Part shown: positions 31,995 to 41,932 of the stretch, one piece after another
How the letters are laid out: every line of letters begins with the position of its first letter
How positions within the stretch are numbered: position 1 is the first letter of the stretch
From: Craterostigma plantagineum
Taxonomy: Eukaryota > Streptophyta > Magnoliopsida > Lamiales > Linderniaceae
Length of the DNA: 64,000 nt
Assembly (NCBI GenBank): GCA_027422505.1
Contig: JAPQWV010000018.1
Coordinates: 10,124,001 to 10,188,000, forward strand
Reading direction: 5' to 3'
Program-made: the position numbers and the translations under genes
The notes under the pieces: model-generated
What the model saw: only the letters and a program-made list of their open reading frames with translations
What the model was told of the DNA's origin: nothing
Databases searched by the model: none

Positions 31995-33060
31995 CAGATC
32001 AATCTTTTGGATGTGTAATATAAAATCATTGCAGGATTATCCATAGCTTTTTATAAAAATAATAATAAAAGTCATATTCTACAGTCTCTCAGTCATATAG
32101 CCTTACAGTCTTACAATGTCTAAGTAGTGCAGTTGATAAATGTGCGTCGTATGTTTTATAATGTTTAAGTATTAGTTGTGCAGTCTTACAGTCATACAAT
32201 GTTTAAGTAGTGGAGACCAATGTTCAAACTTGAGATTTGACCCGTTTGAGGCAGAGAAATTTGACTCTGGGGCGATTGTTACATTAAGTAGTCTTTTAGT
32301 TGCCGTCTTACAAAGCTAATTTTATCATAACCTAATATAATGTCAACCCGTGAAGCAGTCTTATAACATTGTTATTAGCAACAACTTCAACTTTTTTATT
32401 ATATAGACTAAAAGTAGATCAAGGGAGCAGTCCTGCAATATTGATGCTAAAAAAATTCTTACCAATCTCCGATTCCTTAACTTGAAGGTGGGTAGAGTTC
32501 TCTTCCTCATACTTCGACCCGTTGAAGATCAAAGAAGCCGAGATGAAAAACGGGGTAATGAAGTTTTATGTTTATATGACAATATCTCGATCCCATAACT
32601 ATTTACTCAATATACATTTCCCATATAAAAACTATTGCATTATACATTACAAATAATTTTATTTGGCATTCACTATAATAATATTTCAGTCGTGTATTGT
32701 GAAGAATGTCATTATTCAAATGTATCAGTAGTGCAAATTAAATGTTTCTAATGAATGTCAGTCGCTAAATAAATTTATAAGTCGTAAGGTGTAATGCATT
32801 GTACAATATAAATAATCATAATTTTGCATGATACATGAGAAATTATTTTTAATTGACGTCATAATAATATTTCATTCGTGTATTGTAAAGAATGTCCCAT
32901 ATATTTTTAATATGTGTAACAATATAAAAGAATATTGCATTATAAATTACAAATTATTTTTACTTGATCTGGTCTGGCCATAATAATTTTTCAGCCATGT
33001 ATTGTGAAGAATGCCAACATTCAGATGTTCGTATCAGTCGTGCAAATTAAATATTCACTA
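31995..33060. repeat. Repeat unit 1, second part
   Basis: Starts CAGATCAATCTTTTGGATG, continuing the unit interrupted by the solo LTR, and matches 35,371-36,060 with some internal insertions in this copy (for example around 32,400-32,470 and 32,780-33,000). AT-rich, with TCAGTCGTGTATTGTGAAGAATG repeated three times. No gene recognised. Confidence 0.8.
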
Positions 33061-33400
33061 CGCTAAGTACTCGCTGAAGAAAAATATAAAGATTATGTAT
33101 CTGAATTTCAAAACCCATCATCTTTTGCGTGTTACAATAAGCATTCTAGTGTATTTGATACAATAGGCCATAAACTCAGTAAATGTATCAATTAAAAAAA
33201 ACATAAAAGCAAACTCAAAAAACATAATTAACAACAAAAAATTAATTAAAATGGTAAAGACTAACGGAACAATCGAAACAGATGCATGTGCCTTAGACGA
33301 TTGACATTGTTACGCTTATCAGAAATAATCTTGGCCCTTATTTCTCTCCCTAGAATAACACTTGGTTGCAATCTCCAAATGTACGGCCATCGTAGGTGGA

Positions 33401-33595
33401 TCAGTAAAATAAATTTTGACGCATCACTGCAACAACAAAATTCTTTATATTTTTCTTCAACGAGTACTTAGCCACATTTTCCCCACTGACCAAGGCTTCG
33501 AATGGAGAGAAAGTGTTATACAGTGTAAGTGATAAGCAAAAGATGAAAAACGAAATAAAAGGCCAACGTATATTCATATCTTCGTATTTGGGCAA
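33401..33595 (-). pseudogene. Unrecognised exon-like reading frame
   Basis: Minus-strand frame MNIRWPFISFFIFCLSLTLY...ENVAKYSLKKNI with a hydrophobic N-terminal stretch resembling a signal peptide or membrane anchor. At about 33,440 the minus strand shows TTTGTTGTTGCAG, acceptor-like. A segment matching GCTAAGTACTCG(C/T)TGAAG at 33,469-33,442 also occurs inverted at 33,069-33,097. The family is unknown; it lies among other captured fragments and may be another one. Confidence 0.3.
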
Positions 33596-33869
33596 TATCT
33601 AGGTAGACAAATCAGGAATTCATAATGTGGATAATCCAGAGCAATCTCTACCATTCAGAACTGATATATTGAGAGGGAACAACTGCTCACGATTTAATAA
33701 GATATGCGACCATATAGTCAACAATCAGAAGCATATATGAGAAACCCAAAATCTTGCAGTTGTAACTAAACCGTCAATGAAACGATTGATGAGTCAAATA
33801 TTAAGGTATTACTGTAAAATGAAAGGAAACCCAAACTCCTATACCCTAGAAACACCAAAAAAGGCTCAC

Positions 33870-34205
33870 ACTTGCTCGTAAACTGGAAACGATATCCACT
33901 CAGGGAAGTTCTCACCTCAGACTTTCTTCAAATCATCCCTACTCAGTGAGCTCAAAAGCTTAATATCAATAGCCTGTCCACAGTAGCACCAAATAACTCG
34001 ACGATTCAAAAATTAACGAACGAAAAACCCAATCAATCAATTCAATTGTAGCAAACAAAATCATCGACACAAAATTGATAAACAAAACAGGGGTGAAATA
34101 CCTTGGCCACACGTTTGCTACTTTGTAGATCATCATACGCTTCCAACCCGCCATCAGAGCGATCCCAAACAACATCCTCATCACCATTCCCGATATCAAA
34201 CCCAT
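33870..34205 (-). pseudogene. Plant synaptotagmin-like (SMP/C2 protein) fragment
   Basis: Two exons of a plant synaptotagmin/NTMC2-type lipid-transfer protein, which tethers ER to plasma membrane. Exon 1 (34,205-34,102) encodes the N-terminal membrane anchor, MGLISGMVMRMLFGIALMAG, then WKRMMIYKVAN. A GT donor follows. Exon 2 (33,973-33,870), after CCACAG, reads AIDIKLLSSLSRDDLKKV, stop, GENFPEWISFPVYEQV and ends at a GTGAG donor. The TGA stands where Cys (TGT) is expected. The SMP and C2 domains are missing. Confidence 0.72.
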
Positions 34206-34560
34206 CCTTTGCTCCCTCTAAATTGATCGCTGACGTTCTATAGAACTTACATCAACTACCAATCAATTTCTTCCAGCATAATACTAATAATATCGAAAGG
34301 GAAAAAGAAACTGAATATCCAGCTAAGGAAAAAAAACCTATCTTTATTATGTAAACACTCCGGTGCTACTGGACGAAGCAAATCTGAAGCAGCCAAGAGA
34401 AAACATGGCATTTTATATTCGCACTAACCCCAAGCTTAAGAGGCGTTTTCGGACGGATCTACTTTGGGATAACCTCTTCACTCCCAGCAGCAGTGGTTTC
34501 AAGGAACGTGCAGCAGCCATGGGATCTTTTTCCTAAACAACAATCATGTAGTATATACTT

Positions 34561-34563
<3 letters not shown>

Positions 34564-34611
<48 letters not shown>
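34564..34611. repeat. (GA)24 microsatellite
   Basis: Uninterrupted GA dinucleotide run of about 48 bp. It gives serine/leucine or arginine/glutamate repeat frames on the two strands that are not genes. It lies between the synaptotagmin-like fragment and repeat unit 2. Confidence 0.98.
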
Positions 34612-34614
<3 letters not shown>

Positions 34615-34684
34615 GATTGTTAAAGATCTCATAGCAGTGGTTTTTCGTATGTGGAACATACCAATTCTGATAAAAATAAAGATA

Positions 34685-36060
34685 GAAAGACCCGAGATCC
34701 GCGATCAGGCCATCTATTTTATAGTGGACCCGAGATCCGCCCATTTATTTTATAGTGGATCCGAGACCCGCCCATTTATTTGGACCCGAGAGCCGCCAAA
34801 TTACACGACTGCTTCAATAACAGTCGTGCAAAAACGGACAAACCCTAAATAAATGTTAATCATATATTATGAAATTAGAAATATAATTATGTAGAACTTC
34901 AAACAAAGAAATCAGAATAAATGTTCCAATACATTCTCGTTACACCCGCACGAAAACTAGCACCACTGTTATTAAAACAAACATGTAATTTTGGAAACAT
35001 GAGTAGGAACGATGCATTAGTGCAGTAGTGCATTATGTTCATATTACATACCGTTAGTTAAGTAATCTCTCACCTAATTGTTGTAGACTTCATACTCTTT
35101 ACACCCGCAAGAAACTGCACGACTGTACAAAACTATTGCACGACTGTTACAGTCATGGAACGACGCAGTAGTGCATTATAACAGTATACAACCGTAGTAT
35201 TAGGTTCTTATTACATACCTTCAGTTAAGCAATCTCTCACCTAATTATTGTAGAATTCATGGTAAACAATGTTGACTATTGCATCATCTTCAAGTTCATC
35301 TTCTTTCTTCGTCCCACGTTCTATCTGAGTCCAATACCAAAATGCTTTCATTAGCCAGGTTTTTGTCACACAGATCAATCTTTTTGATGTGTAATATAAA
35401 ATCATTGTAGGATTATCCATAGCTTTTATACAAATAATAATAAAAATCATATTCTACAGTCTCTCAGTCGTATAGTCTTACAGTCTTACAATGTCTAAGT
35501 AGTGCGTTGATAAATGTGCATCGTATGTTTTAGAATTAGTATTAGTTGTGCAGTCTTACAGTCATACAATGTTTAAATAGTGGAGACCAATGTTCAAACA
35601 ACTTGAGATTTGACCCGTTTGAGGCAGAGCAATTTGACTCTGAGGCGATTGTTACATTAAGTAGTCTTTTAGTTGCCGTCTTACAAAGCTAACTTTATCA
35701 TAACCAAATATAATGTCAACCCGTGAAACAGTCTTATAACATTGTTATTAGCAATCTCTGATTCCTTAGCTTGAAGGAAGGTAAGTGGACTTGAGTTCTC
35801 TTCCTTATACTTCGACCCGTTGAAGATCAAAGAAGCCGAGATGCAAAGCAGAGTAATGAAGTTATATGTTTATATGAATATCTCAATCCCATAACTATTT
35901 ACTCAATATACGTTTCCCGTATAAAAACTATTGCATTATACATTACAAATAATTTTATTTGGCATTTACCATAATAATATTCCAGTCGTGTATTGTAAAG
36001 AATGCCAACATTCAGATGTATCAGTAGTGCAAATTAAATGTTTTTAATGAATGTCAGTCG
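34685..36060. repeat. Repeat unit 2 (uninterrupted copy)
   Basis: Second copy of the unit at 27,960-33,060, without the solo LTR. The pre-insertion site CAGAT is at 35,371-35,375. It also carries the CACGACTG/CAGTCGTG stem (34,804-34,828) and an unknown exon-like reading at 35,250-35,375 on the minus strand (FWYWTQIERGTKKEDELEDD...), ending in a TTAG/GTGAGA splice-donor context. Divergence from unit 1 is modest. Confidence 0.88.
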
Positions 36061-36148
36061 CTATATAAATTTATAAGAGTCAGATGCATCAAACAAACCA
36101 CATAATATAAACTCCAAACACAAACGCAAGACTTCATTCCTACACCAA

Positions 36149-36274
36149 TCACTGACTTACAACTTCGTAAAGTTTGTATTCTTGACCGAGAGGAAGGATA
36201 TTTAGGTTGTTGTCAAAGTTGAAGACGTGGACTCTGTAAGTGGGAGAGATGCCTACGCTGTACTTGAATGGCAT
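36149..36274 (-). pseudogene. Exon-like 41-codon reading frame, unknown
   Basis: Minus-strand frame MPFKYSVGISPTYRVHVFNF followed by a leucine/asparagine-rich stretch and EYKLYEVVSQ, then stop. The composition looks like a real globular protein rather than chance, and it sits in the gene-fragment mosaic in the same orientation as most cargo. I do not recognise the family. It could be an exon whose splice sites lie just outside the frame. Confidence 0.35.
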
Positions 36275-36780
36275 CCATAAATTCAGATTTCATGCAAAAA
36301 GAGAAGAATGGACAATCAGAATTTAATTGTTCCAATACGATTTAGTCATCGACAAATATAGCAAAGGCAAATCATGAATTAATGATGTGATCGATCACAA
36401 AACCATCACATTTAAAGGTGAATTGAAATTAGATGGCATTACCCTTTTAGTAGGTGAAAAAAGAAACAACTATTTTAGAGGATATCCAGGCTAATTGATT
36501 ATATCAATTTATCTAGTTAGTCTCCTTCCCAATCTCAACTCAATTGACAGTAAGAAAGATTTCAATTGTCTAACCATCGGTCATAGACACCAAATAAACG
36601 GAATCAGTATACATTCGACGTCATCTCATACCAAATTTCCACCCATAATCATCCCCATAATCATCCGTCGTCTATGCCTAGTTACACTCTAGCAATAGCA
36701 TCAAACAAACAAATTTACGGAGAAAACAACAACCAAAAGTAAACGACCTCTCGGGCAAACTGCCCGACTCCGGCCAGTTC

Positions 36781-37237
36781 TTGGTCTTCAGCGCCTCTTC
36801 TATTTCTGAGGATCCTGTGCTTTGCAGAAAGGCATTGGTAAGTCCTTGCAGTTCCATGCTCGAAAGAATGCAGCCCCAGAAATCCCGCAATTCGTTTAAG
36901 CTGATCTTCGCCCTAGTGCTTCTAATGTGCTCCTTAGCGTTCACTGCATCAGCTATAATAGGCCACGTCTTTCAAGAGAAGCGAACCATCCTGGAAAATG
37001 ACCTCATTTCAAAACCTAGGTTTCACAATCTCAGATGTAATAGAATGCATTAAAGATGGCAATGTGATCGGCCGTCGAGGAGCTGGGATCGTCTACTACG
37101 CCAAGATTGCCTAATGGGATCGAAATAGCCAAACAGCATCAACAGCCACGATCATGGCTTCAGAGCCGAGATTCAAACGCTGGGCAACATCAGACGCAGA
37201 AACATAGTGAGGCTCCTAGCGTTCTGTACGAATCTCA
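36781..37237 (+). pseudogene. CLV1/BAM-type LRR receptor kinase fragment
   Basis: Fragment covering the juxtamembrane region and start of the kinase. DPVLCRKALVSPCSS is the Cys pair after the LRRs; FKLIFALVLLMCSLAFTAS is a membrane segment. Then FTISDVIECIKDGNVIGRRG and AGIVYYAKI form the glycine-rich loop (GRRGAG where GKGGAG is usual). After two frame changes come PNGIEIA and DHGFRAEIQTLGNI, RNIVRLLAFC. The ectodomain and most of the kinase are missing. It is on the plus strand, opposite to the other fragments in this mosaic. The break is at about 37,238. Confidence 0.8.
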
Positions 37238-37273
37238 CTCCATGGAAACTGAAAAAAGAAGCTCTTCAAGCGC

Positions 37274-37700
37274 TCTACCTGCCCTTCAAGAATTTTACGG
37301 GGTAATCCCAACAACCATAAACTCAACCCCCAAATGGCAAATACATCACGGGGTAATGATTAAGGAGACGCGGCAAGTAGAACGTTTACTTACCCCTCGA
37401 CTATAATCATTACCTATCTGCCCTTCAATGCAGCAAGTCTAGCAGCTAAATCGTCGTAGTCGGCAGTTTTGGGTGCACATGAGTGGCCTGAACCCTGGGC
37501 TCAAAGGAGTTGGCCGAGCAAAGACTGTCCTCTTCTCAGACGACTCCTCGTCGTCAATTTTCCATCTTGGGAGCAAAACAGATCTGCTGGGATGAGGATG
37601 CACAATGGCTTCAGAATCCGAAAATTTCCCGTCTTTGCTTCTCCTAGCAGCTAAAATGGGAGTTTAGGCGAATCTTTGCACGGTAATAGGAAAGGCGGGT
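37274..37700 (-). pseudogene. Possible IST1-like gene fragment, copy 1
   Basis: Copy of the segment at 38,093-38,510. On the minus strand, across frame changes, it reads FEPRVQATHVHPKLP then DYDDLAARLAALKGR. By resemblance this could be the C-terminal region of a plant IST1-like (ESCRT-associated) protein, but that is a guess from a short motif. A plus-strand frame MASESENF..FPVFASPSS style reading also exists. It directly follows the receptor-kinase fragment. Confidence 0.35.
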
Positions 37701-38092
37701 TCTGGTAAAATGGCAATCTCACTCCATGGAAACTTAAAAAAGAAGCTCTAATGCGTTAATAATGCTCAAATATTTATATCTATGATGTGAAAAAAGAAAA
37801 ACAAGGTACAATCAGGCCGATATAGCAACTACCCATTGAGGAAGCCAATCTGGAACAGAGAATTATTCTGGCTTGAACAATGGGCCAGGATCACACTGAA
37901 GCCAACCAGTTGAAAAATCCTAGAAAATTCATGAGTAGTCAATAAAAGTAAATGTTTATCATTACAGAAGAACATCTACATCAGAACACAGATTTCACCT
38001 CTTCCTTAGAAAGCTCATTTTTCAGAATGGCCGAGGATTACCCATGGTATGCCGAGGTTCAGAAGCATTTCAGCGCTGCATAAACACAGAAA

Positions 38093-38510
38093 GCTACCTG
38101 CCCTTCAAGCATTTTACGGGGTAATGGCAACAACCATAAACTCAACCCGCAAATACATCGCGGGGTAATGATTAAGGAGACGCGACAAGTAGAAAGTTTA
38201 CTTACCCCTCGATTATAATCATTACCTACCTGCCCTTCAACGCAGCAAATCTAGCAGCTAAATCGTCGTAGTCGGCAGTTTTGGGTGCACGTGAGGGGCT
38301 TGAATGCCGGTGGGCTCAAAGGAGTTGGCCCGAGCAAACACTTTCCTCTCCTCGTCGTCAGTTTTCCAGCTTGGGAGCGAAACAGATCTGCTGGGCTAAG
38401 GATGCACAATGGCTTCAGAATCCGAAAATTTCCCGTCTTTGCTTCCCCTAGCAGCTAAAATGGGCGTTTAGGCGAATCTTTCCACTGTAATAAGAAAGGC
38501 GGATTCTTGA
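38093..38510 (-). pseudogene. Possible IST1-like gene fragment, copy 2
   Basis: Minus strand: SKDGKFSDSEAIVHP, stop, PSRSVSLPSWKTDDEERKV, FARANSFEPTGIQAPHVHPK, then after a one-base shift DYDDLAARFAALKG and a donor-like CAGGTAGGTAATG at 38,230. The charged/serine character and the DYDDLAARFAALK end recall plant IST1-like proteins, with low certainty. It duplicates 37,274-37,700 (offset about 810 bp) with small differences. Confidence 0.4.
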
Positions 38511-38646
38511 GCTGGAACATGAGGTATAAGATAAGCATGATTCCTGGGCCGTTATCCGGCAACCAAAATGAAAAAAGAGCCAAAATGCATACTGTAAGAA
38601 AGAGTCAAAGGTGGATTTAAAAGTGAAGAAACATGAAAAAAAGTAC

Positions 38647-38953
38647 CTGATTTTGATCTCTTGAACATTCTTATCTGCAATGGAATACATCATTGCATAG
38701 TTTCTCAGGTCAAAGACTTTGTATATTCTAGAGGAAGACCGAACAAATCAATAGAACCCTTGAGCTCCCATGAAAATAAATCACCCAAATTCAAAAGGTA
38801 AAAACGCTAAAATCATCAAAGGCTCACCTATCATTAGCAGAATGAGTAAGAACCTTTCCATTAACATCATCAAACTCCACAAACCCATGAAACTTAAGAG
38901 ACTCAGACCCAAAGAGTGGAAAACCAGCATCAGGTTGTCCCCTTTTGATGTAC
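38647..38953 (-). pseudogene. Two exons of a conserved plant protein of unknown function
   Basis: Exon 1 (38,953-38,828, after CTACTTTAG, before GTGAGCC) reads YIKRGQPDAGFPLFGSESL then KFHGFVEFDDVNGKVLTHSA. Exon 2 (38,727-38,647, after CCTCTAG, before GTACTT) reads IYKVFDLRNYAMMYSIADKN VQEIKI. I recall this sequence pattern from a highly conserved plant family with WD/beta-propeller-like character and no assigned role. Both frames are open and all splice sites are intact, so only about 70 residues of the protein were captured, intron included. Confidence 0.65.
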
Positions 38954-39320
38954 CTAAAGTAGCATCGAATCGGAATGCGTATAAAACAAACAAAAGTAAG
39001 CAGACACAATAAGTAAATGCCAGATGAGGGTAGATCTGCATTTTAATGAACTGAAATCATCTGAAGCATAAACCGATCCAACCTAATCGAATGGCACAGG
39101 TAAAGAAAGCTAAAAAAGAATCTTTAGTACCTTGGATCGGAAGTTGTGGCTCGATCCCACTCTTAAATTTCAGTTTCTCTTTGCTCTGCTTCGATTGGGT
39201 TTTTCATTAAGAGAAATGAAAAATTAAAAAGCCCGCTATAACATGAGGTTCTTCACCACGATTGCTCGCCTCTGATTGGTCACAGAGACGTTAAGTCGAG
39301 CAATATACCGTTGAATTCGA

Positions 39321-40262
39321 GCTTCGAAGCCCGCGAGGCTGATTTTGGGCTGGATGGCTGGCTTTCAATCAGGGATGAACGGATTCGAGCTTTGACGCCC
39401 ACGTGGCAGATTTGGGGGTGGATGGCTGGCTTCCAATCAGGGATGAACGGCGGAACTTCGCCGTGGACGCGGTGGTACGAATCGTTAATCTTTGAGCTGC
39501 AGTTTGATGCTTCGATGGTGTTCTCAGACGATGATGAGTCACAAACTGTTCAACTTTCTTATTAATTAATTGAATGCAAGACCATTCATTTGCCTAAAAT
39601 TATTGATTGCTTAACGCATATGTTACAACTTAGCATGCGTAATTACGATCGTTATTTTTACTACTTTTATAATACCAAAATACCCTCAATAGTGATGGCG
39701 TGGCACAATCAGTGTTCTATAAGGGGATGGCAATTTTTGTAAATAAATCCTCATATAAGCCTATGTTTGATGCCACATCAACTTTGCTTCGAAGCCCGCG
39801 AGGCTGATTTTGGGCTGGATGGCTGGCTTTCAATCAGGGATGAACGGATTCGAGCTTTGACGCCCACGTGGCAGATTTGGGGGTGGATGGCTGGCTTCCA
39901 ATCAGGGATGAACGGCGGAACTTCGCCGTGGACGCGGTGGTACGAATCGTTAATCTTTGAGCTGCAGTTTGATGCTTCGATGGTGTTCTCAGACGATGAT
40001 GAGTCACAAACTGTTCAACTTTCTTATTAATTAATTGAATGCAAGACCGTTCATTTGCCTAAAATTATTGATTGCTTAACGCATATGTTACAACTTACTT
40101 ATATATAGAATGGCATGCGTAATTACGATCGTTATTTTTACTACTTTTATAATACCAAAATACCCTCAATAGTGATGGCGTGGCACAATCAGTGTTCTAT
40201 AAGGGGATGGCAATTTTTGTAAATAAATCCTCATATAAGCCTATGTTTGATGCCACATCCAA
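39321..40262. repeat. Tandem duplication (465 and 480 bp) next to the H1 end
   Basis: GCTTCGAAGCCCGCGAGGCT starts at 39,321 and again at 39,786. The copies are nearly identical; the second carries a 15-bp insertion (TTATATATAGAATGG region, about 40,098). Each has an internal double of GGATGGCTGGCTT(T/C)CAATCAGGG and a palindromic G-box, CCCACGTGGC (about 39,398 and 39,864), the usual bZIP/bHLH site. A parallel 80-codon frame in each ([20 protein letters not shown]...) is open on the plus strand but shows no family. Confidence 0.9.
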
Positions 40263-40279
40263 CTTTTATATAGTATAGA
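40263..40279 (-). other. Helitron-like 5' terminus of H1
   Basis: Minus-strand sequence A|TCTATACTATATAAAAG, with the host A at 40,280. The next about 110 bp (ATAGGCTTATATGAGG, TTTATTTAC, GCCATCCCC) aligns with the plus-strand start at 43,783, so two element ends of one family diverge from the HIPP island. Helitrons insert between A and T and start with TC, which fits both ends. Confidence 0.6.
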
Positions 40280-41498
40280 TGATATGATTATGATTGAACG
40301 TATTGTGTATATGTGTTAATGTGCTAAATCAATCGTAGTATTTGACTATTGAATGAGTTGTTATGTTCTTATCTATAGGTGCGAAATCTACTCCATTTGC
40401 GTCTTGCTTATCTCTTAGAAACTGTATCTTGTTGGTAAAGCTAGACAATTCAAATCAAAATTCTCCATTGATCAAGAAGTCTAAGAATTCATTATTATAA
40501 TCATTAATGAGCTAAACAATGACATAATTGTTTTTTCATTAAGCTCAAGGTTTAGCCTATAAATAGGCTTGTTATGTTCATTGTAATCTCACACCAAAAA
40601 CTAAAATCAAAGCCTAAGAAAGAGATAGAGAAATAGAGAAAAATAGAGGGCGGTAATTGCTCCGACTATAAAGAGAGATTGTGAGTGTTTTCTCCTTTAT
40701 AGATTGAGAGGTTGTAATCCCTGTTTTTACCACAGTAATAAATTTTCTACCTCGCTCGTGGTTTTTTACCCCAAGTTAAAAAAGGGTTTTCCACGTAAAT
40801 TCTCGTGTTCCATTTATCCTCACACTTATTTCCAATTTCGTTTCGCTGTCCATTTCGCAACATATCTCATGTCAAGATCACGTCAACTCTCATATTCTGC
40901 TTTGTTTTGTTTTTGTTTGTTTTTTTCTCCATAGAAGATATATTATGCCCACTGATTATTCATATTCATAGTTTTGATGTTCGAAGTCATGATGTATAGG
41001 TGGATAGTTGAGAGCTTTCGAAACTTGAGCAGTACCAGAAATAGAAATGATATGCTTATTTATTCCTTTATTCAATTACTTTCTTACTTTATATTTTCGT
41101 TGCAAGACAAATTCTGAGAATGTGCCTTCAGGTAAGAACTAAGCAATAAAAACGAATGTGGAAACTTTAAAGCACCTTTATAATTATTCTCGAAGAATAA
41201 GAGGTGAAAGTGGAGTTAAGCTCCTTTAAAGCACCTTTACTATATTTTAACTATGAGTGAAAGATGAGTGGAGTTAAGCTCAATTGGAACTTGAACTCGA
41301 ACCCCATCTGAGTGATCGAGTAATTTACGGGCTACATGAGTTTTTTTGGTAAAATTTTAAATTTCAAACTCGTCGCGTAAACGAGAGCTTACGGGCCAAG
41401 ATCGAGCCTAGTTAATTATACTTGAGCTTGTGCTAAAATGGCTGGTTAAGCTTGAGCTTAGGCAATGAGCTGAAAAAGCCAACACTCTATAATCCAAA
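40280..41498. other. Intergenic; Copia LTR-like remnant near 40.55-40.83 kb
   Basis: No gene is visible. Around 40,550-40,830 the sequence (TATAAATAGGC, then GATTGAGAGGTTGTAATCCC, TACCACAGTAATAAA and GGGTTTTCCACGTAAATT) resembles the U3-R-U5 end of a plus-strand Copia LTR, including a TATA-like box. No matching partner, primer site or boundary was found. 41,190-41,280 holds two imperfect copies of a GTGGAGTTAAGCTC segment, and 41,290-41,480 has the GAGCTTGAGCTT style of old retroelement debris. Confidence 0.4.
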
Positions 41499-41729
41499 AT
41501 GTTTGATACTGAAAAGCCAATTGACCAACCTTGCTTAACTCTAAAGTTGATTCCCAACAAAAATCAAAGAATCGTAACCTTTAAAGCTGGTAAAAAAGGT
41601 ACTTTAGCTTTTCCCAAAGAACTTCTCCATTACCCAAATGGTTCAATTCAAACAAGTGAGTTTGACTATTATGATAGGTTAATTTTGAATATGTCTGATT
41701 TCGCCACTAGAGATTATTTATATCCCTGA
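41499..41729 (+). CDS. Small unrecognised reading frame
   Basis: 76 codons, MFDTEKPIDQPCLTLKLIPN ... KELLHYPNGSIQTSEFDYYD ... ATRDYLYP. It has balanced composition and no low complexity. I do not recognise it, and no intron or promoter evidence supports expression. It lies 200 bp from the 3' end of the HIPP gene on the opposite strand. It may be a chance frame or a remnant of a mobile element protein. Confidence 0.2.
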   Translation: MFDTEKPIDQPCLTLKLIPNKNQRIVTFKAGKKGTLAFPKELLHYPNGSIQTSEFDYYDRLILNMSDFATRDYLYP

Positions 41730-41932
41730 AGTGTCTGACGTAAGCCCATAGTCAGTTAAGTCGAAAAAAAAAATCTTCTGCGGAAAAAGAAATATACATC
41801 TCATTTCAGATATCAGATAAGGTAAGATGCATGATGACCCGCATCCTGTTCTATATGACTAAGATTACACTTACTATCATTTCATTACAAATCACATTAA
41901 ATGAAAACATCCTATAACATATCCAAAAGAAG

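Larger units (their letters stand above)
26459..40279 (-). mobile_element. Helitron-like gene-fragment mosaic H1
   Basis: The right end reads TCTATACTATATAAAAG on the minus strand, preceded by host A, matching the A|TC 5' termini of plant Helitrons. The same terminal sequence recurs at 43,783 in opposite orientation, so it is a repeated element end. Between 26.5 and 40.3 kb lie fragments of at least five host genes with introns kept, mostly in the element's orientation, as known for gene-capturing Helitrons. I could not find a convincing CTRR end with hairpin, and no Rep/helicase was seen, so this may be several non-autonomous copies side by side. A solo LTR (28,679-31,994) is nested inside. 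Confidence 0.55.

Noticed and set aside
34459..34852. Ser-Leu and Arg-Glu repeat proteins
   Set aside because: Translations of the (GA)24 microsatellite on the two strands.
41499..41729. Fragment of an integrated plant pararetrovirus
   Set aside because: No reverse transcriptase, movement protein or zinc finger motif nearby; 76 codons with no recognised motif are not enough.
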